Source of the DNA: JBASRP01 sp044866075
GTDB lineage: Bacteria; Actinomycetota; AC-67
DNA: 58,139 bases
NCBI GenBank assembly: GCA_044866075.1
Contig: JBIOTQ010000001.1
Location: 1-58,139, forward strand
Direction of reading: 5' to 3'
The notes below the pieces were generated by a model that was not told where the DNA came from, ran no database searches, and saw only the letters and a list, made by a program, of their open reading frames with translations. The position numbers and the translations under genes were made by a program. Positions 1 through 8,198 of the stretch are shown here, piece by piece (the stretch's first letter is position 1; each line of letters begins with the position of its first letter).

Positions 1-2
1 CC

Positions 3-1268
3 TTCTCCGTTGATCCACGCCGCGACGTGGACGAACATCTCGAGCTCGCCGACCGGTTGGGCGTCCGGATCGCAGCCGTGCTCGAGACGCATCTCCACGC
101 CGACTTCGTGAGCGGCGCCCTCGAGCTGCGCGGCGCTACGGGTGCAACGATCCACGGGGCAACCCTCGCGCGTCTCGACTTCGCGCATTCTCCGATCACG
201 GCCGGCGACCGGATAGAAGTGGGCGGCGTCGCGGTCGAACCGCTCGCCACCCCAGGCCACACTCCGGAGCATCTCGCTTATTTGGCGACCATCGGAGGAA
301 CCGACGTGCTGTTCAGCGGCGGCTCGCTGATCGTCGGCGGCGCTGCACGCACCGACCTGAGCGGCGCGGAGAGAACGGCCGAGCTGGCCCGGGCGCAGTA
401 CACGAGCCTTCGTCGGTTGGCTTCGCTGCCGACCGAGACGATCCTGTGCCCGACGCACGGCGGCGGGTCGTTCTGCTCGACCGGCCGACAAAAAGCCGGG
501 ACGAGCACGATCGGCCGGGAACGGGAGACGAACCCTCTTCTCCGCGTTCCCGATGCGGCCGCTTTCGTCGAGCAGCTGAGCGCAGGCTTGGGGAGCTATC
601 CGACGTACTTCAACCACCTGCGCGAAGTGAACCGCTTGGGACCCCAACGCGTCGGGGATCTCAACCCGGTGCCGCGGCTCCCGGCACAACAGGTTCGGGA
701 AATCATGGATCGGGGCGCATGGCTCATCGACGCGCGGCCGGCCGCGACCTGGGCGGACGCTCATCCGCAGGGAGCGGTGTCGATCGAGCTACGCCCGGCC
801 TTCGCGTCGTGGCTCGGTTGGGTCGTCCCGTTCGGCGCCGACGTCGTGCTCCTGCTCGAAAGGGCGCAGCTCGATGAGGCGCTTCGTCTGGCCCGCCGCA
901 TCGGATACGACGCCATCAGTGGATGGACCACGTTCGAGGATTGGCGTGATGCCGGTCTGCCCGTCGCGTCCGTCGAGAGGGTCGGCGCCCAGGAGGCGGC
1001 CGAACGCACCGGGCGCGGCGCAACCCTGCTCGACGTCCGTCAGCGCGCCGAACACGCAGCGGCGCGGCTCCCCGGCTCGACCAGCATCGAGCTTGGAGAC
1101 ATCATCGCCGGCAAGACGCCGGACGCCGAGGACGTCATCGCTTACTGCGGACACGGCGAACGATCGGCGACGGCTGCGAGCCTGCTCGAGCGGCGCGGGC
1201 TGCGTGTGGCGAACCTGGACGGGGGGACGAGCGCCTGGCGGGACGCGGGGCTGCCGTTCGAGCGATGA
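3..1268 (+). CDS. MBL-fold persulfide-dioxygenase-like protein with two rhodanese domains (5' end outside window)
   Basis: The reading frame is open from the first bases, so the gene begins before the window. A GTG at 27 is internal to a conserved DPRRDVDEHLELA stretch. An N-terminal metallo-beta-lactamase fold shows THLHADFVSG, TPGHTPEHL and CPTHGGGSFC. Two rhodanese domains follow: the first (WLIDARPAATW) lacks an active-site cysteine, the second has the loop CGHGERS with the catalytic Cys. ETHE1/CstB-type proteins of this architecture oxidise glutathione persulfide to sulfite and pass sulfane sulfur. Two positions are unusual: HxHxDH reads HLHADF, and the GD that normally supplies an iron ligand reads GG (FSGGSLIVGG). 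It therefore belongs to a divergent subfamily and the exact reaction is uncertain. Its stop overlaps the MFS start (ATGA), so the two are translationally coupled. Confidence 0.85.
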   Translation, partial: FSVDPRRDVDEHLELADRLGVRIAAVLETHLHADFVSGALELRGATGATIHGATLARLDFAHSPITAGDRIEVGGVAVEPLATPGHTPEHLAYLATIGGTDVLFSGGSLIVGGAARTDLSGAERTAELARAQYTSLRRLASLPTETILCPTHGGGSFCSTGRQKAGTSTIGRERETNPLLRVPDAAAFVEQLSAGLGSYPTYFNHLREVNRLGPQRVGDLNPVPRLPAQQVREIMDRGAWLIDARPAATWADAHPQGAVSIELRPAFASWLGWVVPFGADVVLLLERAQLDEALRLARRIGYDAISGWTTFEDWRDAGLPVASVERVGAQEAAERTGRGATLLDVRQRAEHAAARLPGSTSIELGDIIAGKTPDAEDVIAYCGHGERSATAASLLERRGLRVANLDGGTSAWRDAGLPFER

Positions 1269-2548
1269 GCCTCGCCCGGATCGCCCAGCCAGGCTCCGGT
1301 TCGGGAAACCCCGTGGTTCGGCTGGGGCTACGGCCGAATATCGCCCAGTTCTCGCTGCTCGTCGGAGTCAACGCGCTCGTCGGCGGAATGGTGGGACAGG
1401 AGCGGACCATCCTCCCGTTGATCGCCTCGCGCGTCTTCGGTCTCGGCACCTTCACGCCTGCCCTGACATTCATCGTCGCGTTCGGTGCGGTGAAGGCGCT
1501 CGCCAATCTCGTAGCGGGGACGCTGGCGGATCGGGTCGGTCGGAAGCGAATCTTGGTCGCAGGCTGGATCGCCGGCATCCCCGTGCCTCTGCTGTTGATG
1601 TGGGCTCCAACGTGGGGATGGGTGATCGTCGCAAACGTGCTGCTCGGCGTGAACCAGGGACTCACATGGTCTACCACGGTCATCATGAAGATCGATCTCG
1701 CCGGACCCAAGCGACGGGGGCTCGCGATGGGTCTCAACGAGACGGCCGGATACGCAGCCGTCGCCGTGACTGCGGCGGCGACGGGTTACATCGCCCAGCA
1801 CGCAGGCTTGCGGCCGGAACCATTCTTCCTGGGCCTGGCGTACGCCGGACTAGGACTCGCCGCGTCCGTCTTCTTCGTGAGGGAAACGAGCCCACACGCG
1901 CGGGCCGAGGCGGCGGACCTTGGTGTGTCCACACGTTCCGCGCGAGACGTTTTCGTGTTCACGAGCTTTCGCGAGCGGGCACTATCCGCGTGCAGTCAGG
2001 CGGGACTCGTCAACAACCTCAACGACGGGATGGCATGGGGACTGCTTCCGATCTACTTCTCGCGGGCCGGCCTCTCGCTGGCCGCGATCGGCGCCATCGC
2101 CGCCCTCTATCCGGGGGTATGGAGCGTCGGACAGCTCGTCACCGGCCCGCTGTCGGACCGGTTGGGACGCAAGTGGATGATCGCCGCCGGCATGTGGCTA
2201 CAGGCCGTCGCCATCGCAGCCATCGCCGCCGCCGGGTCGCTCGGGCCGTGGGTCGCCGCAGCCATCGTCTTGGGAGCAGGCACCGCGATGGTGTATCCGG
2301 TGCTTCTGGCCGCCATCGGAGACGTCGCGCATCCCGCGTGGCGTGCCTCGGCCGTCGGCGTGTACCGAACCTGGCGGGACGGCGGCTTCGTCGTCGGTGC
2401 TCTGCTCACCGGCGTCATTTCCGACGCGGTTGGGATCAGGGCCGCCATCTACACCGTCGCAGCGATTACGGCCCTCTCAGGAATCGTGGTGGCGGTGCGG
2501 ATGTACGAAACCCATCCGCCCGCGAGGCGGGTCACCCCGATCGGCTGA
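1265..2548 (+). CDS. Major facilitator superfamily transporter
   Basis: This is a 427-residue polytopic membrane protein, normal size for a 12-helix MFS carrier. The signature loop after helix 2 (GTLADRVGRKRIL, residues 85-97) recurs as GPLSDRLGRKWMI near residue 300, showing the duplicated half structure. The ATG overlaps the previous stop by 4 bp, so it is co-translated with the persulfide-dioxygenase-like protein. That linkage suggests export or import of a sulfur compound, but the substrate cannot be read from the sequence. Drug efflux is the alternative usually assigned to such carriers. Confidence 0.88.
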   Translation: MSLARIAQPGSGSGNPVVRLGLRPNIAQFSLLVGVNALVGGMVGQERTILPLIASRVFGLGTFTPALTFIVAFGAVKALANLVAGTLADRVGRKRILVAGWIAGIPVPLLLMWAPTWGWVIVANVLLGVNQGLTWSTTVIMKIDLAGPKRRGLAMGLNETAGYAAVAVTAAATGYIAQHAGLRPEPFFLGLAYAGLGLAASVFFVRETSPHARAEAADLGVSTRSARDVFVFTSFRERALSACSQAGLVNNLNDGMAWGLLPIYFSRAGLSLAAIGAIAALYPGVWSVGQLVTGPLSDRLGRKWMIAAGMWLQAVAIAAIAAAGSLGPWVAAAIVLGAGTAMVYPVLLAAIGDVAHPAWRASAVGVYRTWRDGGFVVGALLTGVISDAVGIRAAIYTVAAITALSGIVVAVRMYETHPPARRVTPIG

Positions 2549-2637
2549 CCGGGGCGAGAGATCCGCCCGCCCCTTGACTATCGACCTTCGAGTACGGCTC
2601 TGGCGCAGATGCTGAGGGCGCTCTCGTAACTTTTCCT

Positions 2638-2673
2638 AGAGGCCGCGGGGGAATATCGTCCCCCGCGGTCTCT
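2638..2673. terminator. Bidirectional terminator-like hairpin
   Basis: A stem of about 15 bp (2638-2652 paired with 2659-2673, including the core CCGCGGGGGA/TCCCCCGCGG) with a 6-nt loop lies between the convergent MFS and DsrE-like genes. No T-run follows on either strand, so it would act as a GC-rich hairpin without a U-tract. Confidence 0.6.
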
Positions 2674-2719
2674 GTTCAGCGACGATCTCAGTTCTTCGTC
2701 ATCCTCGCCGCGAGCTGCC

Positions 2720-3085
2720 TCACGCGAACGCAACAGCGCGAGCGCCGTTGGTGATCTCCTCGACGACCTTGGCTGCGCCGACGATCTTCGCTCCTTTGGC
2801 GCACTGGTTCTCTGTGATGCCTCGAGGTTTGGTGCACGAGCCGCAGAGCCACACCTCGCCGCCGTTGCCGACGAACTCCTCGAACAGGTCCTTCAGCACC
2901 GGAAGCCCGGGCGAGGCGATTCCTTCGGTCCCGCTCTCGGTGCCGAGCCGTACCGCCTCGATCGTGCAGAGGACCGCGGCCCTTTGACCGGCGGCCGCCG
3001 CGATGTTGGCTGCGACGAAAGGCAGCGTCGCTCGCTCGGGGTCCTCCTTGCCGTACGTGCAGTTGAACAACAGCATGTCGCTCAT
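2720..3085 (-). CDS. DsrE-like sulfur-relay family protein
   Basis: The 121-residue protein opens MSDMLLFNCTYGKEDPERATL and contains an LCGSCTKPRGI segment, matching the small DsrE/DsrF-like fold that carries sulfur in sulfur relay or oxidises reduced sulfur. A longer upstream reading frame exists but has no coding character. The ATG at 3085 overlaps the stop of the TusA-like gene (ATGA), which fixes the start. An AAGGAG directly upstream would alternatively favour the Met three codons later. Two cysteines in CGSC could carry persulfide. It is the last gene of a three-gene overlapping operon and ends at a hairpin facing the MFS gene. Function beyond sulfur transfer is inferred. Confidence 0.82.
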   Translation of the reverse strand: MSDMLLFNCTYGKEDPERATLPFVAANIAAAAGQRAAVLCTIEAVRLGTESGTEGIASPGLPVLKDLFEEFVGNGGEVWLCGSCTKPRGITENQCAKGAKIVGAAKVVEEITNGARAVAFA

Positions 3086-3315
3086 CTCCTTCTCTCCACG
3101 GTGATCGTGAGACTTCCGTCGGGCTGAGCCTGGACGTCCCGGATCGCGTGCCCCATCAACCGGGCCAGCGATGGGAGGTCCTCCTTCGCGCTGGGGTCGC
3201 TCGTGCGGACGCGCAACAGATCCCCAACATTCATCTGTCCGATGCGGTCTCTGAACGCCGCCGCGAGCCCATCGCCGCAGCCCAGGGTCCCCGCGTCGAA
3301 CTCGCGCGTGCTCAT
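3082..3315 (-). CDS. TusA-like sulfur carrier protein (atypical cysteine motif)
   Basis: The 77-residue product starts MSTREFDAGTLGCGDGLAAAF and ends in a GHAIRDVQ...TITVERR beta strand, the size and layout of TusA/SirA sulfur carriers. These take sulfane sulfur on a cysteine in a CPxP motif and hand it to partners such as DsrE. Here CPxP is replaced by CGDG, keeping the Cys but not the prolines. The segment RVRTSDPSAKEDLPSLARLMGH matches the family's conserved DP..DIP..GH region. Both ends overlap neighbours by four bases (ATGA), so it is translated with the DUF4242 and DsrE-like genes. A longer frame upstream is the antisense of the DUF4242 region and was rejected. Confidence 0.78.
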   Translation of the reverse strand: MSTREFDAGTLGCGDGLAAAFRDRIGQMNVGDLLRVRTSDPSAKEDLPSLARLMGHAIRDVQAQPDGSLTITVERRR

Positions 3316-3563
3316 CCCTGCACGACGGGGTAGATCTCGTCGGCAACCAGGCCGTGCGCCTCGCGGTGCACTGCGTGCGCGGCGTCGGCGTTCGGCGCCT
3401 CGATCAAGCAGAAGACCTTGCCGCCCTGCTCGTCCACCCAGTAGTTTAGGTAGCGCACGCCGTAGCGCTCCTGCACCCGAAGGTCCGCCATGTGGGCTTC
3501 CGCGACCTCGGCGGCGGTGGTGCCTTCCGGCAGGCTGTTGTGCAGGTCCATGTACAAAGTCAT
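3312..3563 (-). CDS. DUF4242 family small protein
   Basis: The 83-residue protein begins MTLYMDLHNSLPEG and ends HREAHGLVADEIYPVVQG. It matches DUF4242, whose characterised member SCO4226 of Streptomyces coelicolor is a nickel-binding ferredoxin-like-fold protein. Conserved histidines (LHNS, VHREAHG) are candidate ligands. A strong ribosome site (AGGAGGTGA) precedes the ATG. It is the first gene of the operon and overlaps the TusA-like gene. A paralogue sharing long identical blocks (HNSLPEG, EAPNA, VHREAHGL, ADEIY) is at 21486. Its role next to sulfur carriers is unknown. Confidence 0.8.
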   Translation of the reverse strand: MTLYMDLHNSLPEGTTAAEVAEAHMADLRVQERYGVRYLNYWVDEQGGKVFCLIEAPNADAAHAVHREAHGLVADEIYPVVQG

Positions 3564-3603
3564 CCGTGTTCACCTCCTTCCGCTTGCCCACGCTACGAAG
3601 ACG

Positions 3604-3625
3604 ACCGTTCCGCCACCGTTCCGCC
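3604..3625. promoter_or_regulatory. Tandem 11-bp direct repeat, candidate SARP operator
   Basis: ACCGTTCCGCC occurs twice head to tail with no gap, ending 45 bp before the SARP gene start and lying about 40 bp upstream of the divergent sulfur operon. SARP-type (OmpR-like winged helix) activators are known to bind direct repeats spaced by one helical turn of 11 bp. The assignment to this regulator is inferred. Confidence 0.45.
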
Positions 3626-3656
3626 GGGACGGGTGGCCGGGGCCCGACGTCGTTCG

Positions 3657-3662
3657 TACGAT
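3657..3662 (+). promoter_or_regulatory. Candidate -10 box (TACGAT) for the SARP gene
   Basis: TACGAT ends 8 nt before the GTG at 3671 and no Shine-Dalgarno sequence is present, so the transcript may be leaderless. The 11-bp tandem repeat lies at about -50 relative to the putative start, a suitable activator position. Confidence 0.35.
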
Positions 3663-3670
3663 TGCCGGCG

Positions 3671-5413
3671 GTGCAAACCGTGGTGATCGATCTGCTCGGC
3701 CGGTTCTCGGTCGTGGTGGACGGTGTCCCGATCTCGGGCGACGCGTGGCGCAGTCGCCGCGCGGCCGACGTGGTGAAGCTGCTCGCTCTCGCTCCCGATC
3801 ACAGGATGCATCGTGCGCAGGTCATGGAGGCGCTCTGGCCCGAGAGCGATCCGAACGCCTCCGGCACCAACCTCCGTAAGGCGTTGCATTTCGCCAGGCT
3901 CGCGACCGGCGATGAGCAAACGATCGCGAACGAGCGAGGCGTGCTCGTACTGTGGCCTGATGCCCGGCTTGAGACCGACGTCGAGCGCTTCGAGGCCGCC
4001 GCGCAACGCGCGCTGGACGCCGGCGACGAGTCCCTGAGCAGGGCGGCCGCAGAGCTGTATCGGGGCGACCTTCTTCCGGACGATCGATACGAGTCGTGGT
4101 CGGTCGAGCCGCGCAGCCGTCTGCACGGACGCTACGCGGATGTGCTGCGGGCCGGGGCGCTGTGGGACCGGTTGGCCGAAGGAGACCCAACCGACGAGCA
4201 GGCGGCGCGCGCGCTCATGCGGGCCCATCTCGAGGCCGGTCTGCGCCGGGAGGCGATCCGGCGTTTCGAGCGGCTGCGCGAGGCGCTCCGGGACCATCTC
4301 GGCGTCGGGCCGGACCCGTCGACGGTTGCCCTCTACGAACAGGTTCTCGCCGCCGAGGGGGCTCCGCAGCCCTCCGAGGCCGAGCGCGCGCATGCGCTCC
4401 TTGCGTGGGCATTGGTGCACATGAATCGCAACGACATCGCGGAGGCGGAGCGCGCGGCGGAGGAGGCGCGCGCGATCGCCCTCGACGCGGGGCTGGGCCG
4501 TGAGCTCGGGGAAGCTGCGGTGATCCTCGCCAAGGTCGCGATGGCGCAGGGACGGTGGCGCGAGCGGTTCGCGGAGGAGCTCACCGAGTCGATGCGGATG
4601 CGCGCCAACATGGAACCCATCGTCTACGACGCCCACCTGTGCCTCGCGGAGTACTTCCTCAGCAGCTCGGAGGGCTACGACGCCGCTGCCGAGTTCGCAC
4701 GCCAGATGATGCGCATCGCTGAGGAGGCAGGCTCGGCGACCGGCGCGGCGCTGGCGCTGCTCATGCTAGGCGAGGCCGAATTGCTCGCCGGCAATCTCGT
4801 CGAGGCGGAGGATTACCTGAAGGGTGCGGCGGAGGCCAACGACCGGGAAGGGTGTATCTCCGGCTCCGCACTCGCGAGGCAGCGTTTGGCGGAAGCGGCC
4901 GTCAGTCGCGGTCGCAAGTACGACGCCAACCGACTGCTCGGCCGGGCGCGCTCGCTCGCGCTCCGCTCGGACATCGTCACCCACCTGTTGGTGAGGGTTT
5001 TCGGCACGATGATCCAGGCCGCAGCGGATCCGCGGAACGCCGTCGGCGTTCTGCGCCGAGCCGAGCAGGAGCTGAGCCAGATGCGGCCGTGCGAGCCGTG
5101 CTCGATGGGGTACCTCACGAGCGCGGCGGCGGCCGCCGCACGAGCCGGCGACCTCGATCGGGCGCGATGGTTCATCGCCGAAGCAGAGCGCATCGCCGGC
5201 ATGTGGCAGGGGGGACTTTGGACCGGCGCCGTATGGGAGGCTCGGGGGATCCTCCGTCAGGCGGAGGGCGAGGGCGAGCAGGCGCGTGCGATGTTCCGCG
5301 AAGCGGCGGAGGCGTTCGCGCGCGCGGGCAATCGGTCCGACGCCGCGCGCTGCCTCGAGGCGGTTGCCGGTCTACGCGACGAGAGCGCCCCCGGAGAGGC
5401 GCGGCACGGCTAG
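3671..5413 (+). CDS. SARP/BTAD-family transcriptional regulator with TPR region
   Basis: The 580-residue protein has an N-terminal OmpR-like winged-helix domain (VVIDLLGRFSVVVDGVP through about residue 95, with WRSRRAADVVKLLAL), a bacterial transcriptional activator (BTAD) domain to about residue 245 (ARALMRAHLEAGLRREAIRRFERLREALRDHLG), and a long TPR-like alpha-solenoid to the end. This matches SARP-type regulators, which bind 11-bp-spaced direct repeats and recruit RNA polymerase. The GTG at 3671 was chosen because the domain starts there and a -10 box precedes it. The frame extends 5' across the antisense of the sulfur operon, which is not coding in this frame. It is divergent from the DUF4242-TusA-DsrE operon, a plausible target. 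No nucleotide-binding motor domain is present. Confidence 0.82.
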   Translation: MQTVVIDLLGRFSVVVDGVPISGDAWRSRRAADVVKLLALAPDHRMHRAQVMEALWPESDPNASGTNLRKALHFARLATGDEQTIANERGVLVLWPDARLETDVERFEAAAQRALDAGDESLSRAAAELYRGDLLPDDRYESWSVEPRSRLHGRYADVLRAGALWDRLAEGDPTDEQAARALMRAHLEAGLRREAIRRFERLREALRDHLGVGPDPSTVALYEQVLAAEGAPQPSEAERAHALLAWALVHMNRNDIAEAERAAEEARAIALDAGLGRELGEAAVILAKVAMAQGRWRERFAEELTESMRMRANMEPIVYDAHLCLAEYFLSSSEGYDAAAEFARQMMRIAEEAGSATGAALALLMLGEAELLAGNLVEAEDYLKGAAEANDREGCISGSALARQRLAEAAVSRGRKYDANRLLGRARSLALRSDIVTHLLVRVFGTMIQAAADPRNAVGVLRRAEQELSQMRPCEPCSMGYLTSAAAAAARAGDLDRARWFIAEAERIAGMWQGGLWTGAVWEARGILRQAEGEGEQARAMFREAAEAFARAGNRSDAARCLEAVAGLRDESAPGEARHG

Positions 5414-5551
5414 ACCCTCGGCGCCGACCGAGTCACGACGGCTACCGATCGACGCCAACGACGTTCTTCGGCGGCGCGCTCGCGGTCGGAAAGGGGTGGG
5501 CCCCTGGGCAGGTATCGGCCTCGTCGCTGCCGAACCCACCGCAAGATCGAG

Positions 5552-6481
5552 ATGATTGCGATTCCGCTCGGCGTGCACGTTCTCGACGTGCTCGCGCGGC
5601 CCATCGAATCCATTCCGGAGGGGCAGGGCGGCCAGCTCGTCGACGAGATCAGGCTCTCGCCAGCGGGGGCCGCCGGCGGAACCGCGGTGACGCTGGCGAA
5701 GCTCGGCGTCCGGGTCCGGAGCGCGGGCGCGGTGGGCACGGATCCGATGGGGGATCTGCTCGTCACCTTGCTCGAGCGGTACGGCGTCGACACATCTCTG
5801 CTGGCGCGCACCGACGTGTTCCAGACCTCTGCGAGCGTCCTTCCCATACGTCCGAACGGCGACCGCCCGGCGTTCCACGTCATCGGATCCAACGGGCTCC
5901 TCGCTTCTGCCGAACTCCCCCTCGAAGCGATCGCGGCCGCGACGCACTTACACATCGGGGGCCTCGAGTTCCTCGGCGGCGAGCGCGCCGCAGCGGTCTT
6001 GGCTCACGCGCGCGAGCACGACGTCGTGACCTCGGCCGATCTGCTTGCGCCGGGAGGGATCCCGGGCCTGTTCCCGATCATCGAGCCCGCCCTCCCGTAC
6101 GTCGACTACCTTCTCCCCAACGACGAGCAGGTGACGGGCTTCACGGAAACCGACGACCTGATCGAGGGCGCCAGCGTGTTCCTCAAGCACGGCGTCTCCT
6201 GCGTCGCAGCGACCCGCGGCGCCGATGGAGCGGTGGTCGTCGACGCCGACGGCGTCCAGGATGTTCCTGCCTTCGCCGTGGATGTCGTGGACACCTCGGG
6301 ATGCGGCGATGCCTTCTCCGCCGGATTCCTTCGAGCGCTGTCGCTCGGGCGCACCCACCGCGACGCCGCCGTGCTCGGGTGCGCGGTCGCCGGGTTGGTC
6401 GCGCAAGGACTCGGCAGCGACCACGGCGATTTTGATCTCGAATCCGCGGACGCCTTCGCGGCGTCGGCGCCGACCAGGTAG
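5552..6481 (+). CDS. PfkB-family carbohydrate kinase
   Basis: This 309-residue ribokinase/fructokinase-type enzyme phosphorylates a sugar or nucleoside with ATP. The N-terminal substrate-binding part contains LSPAGAAGGTAVTLAKLG, the PfkB signature-1 region. The C-terminal signature DTSGCGDAFSAGFLRAL carries the catalytic Asp and the anion hole. The substrate cannot be deduced. It lies 138 bp after the SARP gene and 5 bp before the flavin amine oxidase, which suggests a two-gene unit with the latter. The ATG at 5552 has no strong ribosome site. Confidence 0.85.
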   Translation: MIAIPLGVHVLDVLARPIESIPEGQGGQLVDEIRLSPAGAAGGTAVTLAKLGVRVRSAGAVGTDPMGDLLVTLLERYGVDTSLLARTDVFQTSASVLPIRPNGDRPAFHVIGSNGLLASAELPLEAIAAATHLHIGGLEFLGGERAAAVLAHAREHDVVTSADLLAPGGIPGLFPIIEPALPYVDYLLPNDEQVTGFTETDDLIEGASVFLKHGVSCVAATRGADGAVVVDADGVQDVPAFAVDVVDTSGCGDAFSAGFLRALSLGRTHRDAAVLGCAVAGLVAQGLGSDHGDFDLESADAFAASAPTR

Positions 6482-6486
6482 CCGTC

Positions 6487-8091
6487 GTGGCCCGCAAGGT
6501 GACCCGGCGCCGCATGCTCGGCGGGATGGCTGGGGCCGCCGCAGGCCTCGCGGTGCGGCCCGCCGGCGGGGGAACCTCGCCGGCGTCGATCGAGAACTCG
6601 GCCGGTCCGTCGGGAAGCCGCTCCGCCGATGTGGTGATAGTCGGCGCCGGCTTCGCCGGTATGACGGCCGCACGCGCGCTTCGCGCGAAAGGGGTCTCGG
6701 TCGTCGTGCTCGAAGCGCGCGACCGCGTGGGCGGGCGCGTCATCAATCAAGATCTGGCGGCGAATGGTTTCCCGGGCCGCGTCGTCGAGCTCGGCGGCGA
6801 GTTCGTCGGACCCCTTCCCTCGGAGCCCGCGACCGCAAGCGTGCCGACGCAGAAGGTTTACAACCCGCAGGACCGGGTGCTCGCGTTGGCCTCCTTGCTC
6901 GGGATCGGAACGTTCAAGACCTACGACTCGGGCGACTACATCAACTACCTGGACGGCGTGGGCGCGATCCGCTATTCGAGCCGCACCCGCATCCCGCCGG
7001 ACCCGAGCACGGCGAACTCGGCCATGGCGCTCGCGACGTTGAACGAGATGGCGCGCCAGGTCGACCCCGCGGCGCCGTGGAAGGCCGAGCACGCCGCCGT
7101 CTGGGATCACCAGACGGTCGAGTCCTGGGCACGGAAGTATCTGCTGCCCCCTCTGTCACCGGAGTCCCCGACGAATCACTTGGTGACGCTCGCGCTCGAG
7201 GCGGTGATGTCGGTCGAGCCGGGCGAGATCTCGCTTCTCGAGCTGCTCTTTTACATCGCGTCGGCCGGCAATCTCGACAACCTCATCGACACGACCAACG
7301 GCGCGCAGGACTCACGATTCATCGGCGGGTCGCAGTCGATCGCAATCGCGATGGCCGCCGAGCTCGGCGACGACCTCGTGCTCGGCGCGCCGGTACGCCG
7401 CATCGAGCACGTCTCCGGCCGAGTCACGGTTCGCGGGGACGGGTTCGACGTGACCGCCGACCGGTGCATCGTCGCGATCCCGCCGGCCCTTGCCGGCCGT
7501 ATCGCCTACGACCCCCCGCTCGGCTCCTTGAGCCCCCGCGGAGCCCTGCGCGATCAGTTGACGCAGCGGTTCCCCATGACGTCGATCCTGAAGGTCAACG
7601 TGCTGTACCCGACGCCCTTCTGGCGGGACGACGGACTCGCCGGACAGGTCACGAGCCAGGTGGGCGCTGTCCGCGTCACGTTCGACAACACACCCTATCC
7701 CGACCCTGGAACTTCGAATGTTTCACCCGGCTGCATCATCGGATTCATCGAGGCGGACGAGGCCCGCTACTGGACGGAACGGACGCGCGCCGAGCGATAC
7801 GAGGTCGTGATCGCCGACCTCACCCGCTACTTCGGACCGAGGGCCGCGGCACCACTCGGCGGAATGAGCGGCTACTTCGAGATGCTGTGGAACGCGGAAG
7901 AGTTCTCCGGCGGCGGACCGATCGGCGTCCCGACGCCCGGGACCTGGTATCAGTACGGCAGGGCGCTTCGCGAACCGGTGGGCCTCGTCCACTGGGCCGG
8001 GACGGAGACTGCCGTCCGGTGGTCCGGCTACATGGACGGGGCGGTCGAGTCCGGCGAGCGCTCGGCGAATGAGGTCATGATGGGTCTCTGA
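6487..8091 (+). CDS. Flavin monoamine oxidase family protein, Tat-exported
   Basis: The 534-residue protein begins with a twin-arginine signal (TRRRMLGGMAGAAAGLAV), implying export of the folded flavoprotein. After about residue 45 comes the FAD dinucleotide-binding motif VVIVGAGFAGMTAARAL followed by EARDRVGGRV, typical of amine oxidases. The C-terminus has the family's HWAGTETAVRWSGYMDGAVESG, which closes over the flavin. Such enzymes oxidise primary or polyamines or amino acids, giving aldehyde, ammonia and peroxide. The GTG start is 5 bp after the PfkB gene, so the two may share an mRNA. Substrate unknown. Confidence 0.87.
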   Translation: MARKVTRRRMLGGMAGAAAGLAVRPAGGGTSPASIENSAGPSGSRSADVVIVGAGFAGMTAARALRAKGVSVVVLEARDRVGGRVINQDLAANGFPGRVVELGGEFVGPLPSEPATASVPTQKVYNPQDRVLALASLLGIGTFKTYDSGDYINYLDGVGAIRYSSRTRIPPDPSTANSAMALATLNEMARQVDPAAPWKAEHAAVWDHQTVESWARKYLLPPLSPESPTNHLVTLALEAVMSVEPGEISLLELLFYIASAGNLDNLIDTTNGAQDSRFIGGSQSIAIAMAAELGDDLVLGAPVRRIEHVSGRVTVRGDGFDVTADRCIVAIPPALAGRIAYDPPLGSLSPRGALRDQLTQRFPMTSILKVNVLYPTPFWRDDGLAGQVTSQVGAVRVTFDNTPYPDPGTSNVSPGCIIGFIEADEARYWTERTRAERYEVVIADLTRYFGPRAAAPLGGMSGYFEMLWNAEEFSGGGPIGVPTPGTWYQYGRALREPVGLVHWAGTETAVRWSGYMDGAVESGERSANEVMMGL

Positions 8092-8142
8092 GCGTCGGCG
8101 CGTGGGCGTGCCTCAGAGATTACGTGGGGGGTTCGAGTCGGT

Positions 8143-8179
8143 GGCCCCTGCCCGAGGCCTGGGCGTCTTGGGAGGGGCC
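8143..8179 (+). terminator. Terminator-like hairpin after the amine oxidase gene
   Basis: GGCCCCT (8143-8149) pairs with AGGGGCC (8173-8179), and the adjoining GCCC/GGGC extends the stem. It falls between the amine oxidase stop and the cyclase gene. No T-run follows. Confidence 0.35.
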
Positions 8180-8182
8180 TCG

Positions 8183-8188
8183 CGCATA
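8183..8188 (+). promoter_or_regulatory. Candidate -10 box (CATAAT) for the cyclase-ATPase gene
   Basis: CATAAT ends 10 nt before the ATG at 8199 and no ribosome site is visible in between, suggesting a leaderless or nearly leaderless transcript. No clear -35 is seen. Confidence 0.4.
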
Positions 8189-8198
8189 ATCTCGGGAC

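Noticed and set aside
874..2577. 567-codon plus-strand ORF overlapping the MFS gene in another frame
   Set aside because: The Arg-rich composition and full overlap with the MFS gene identify it as a shadow frame.
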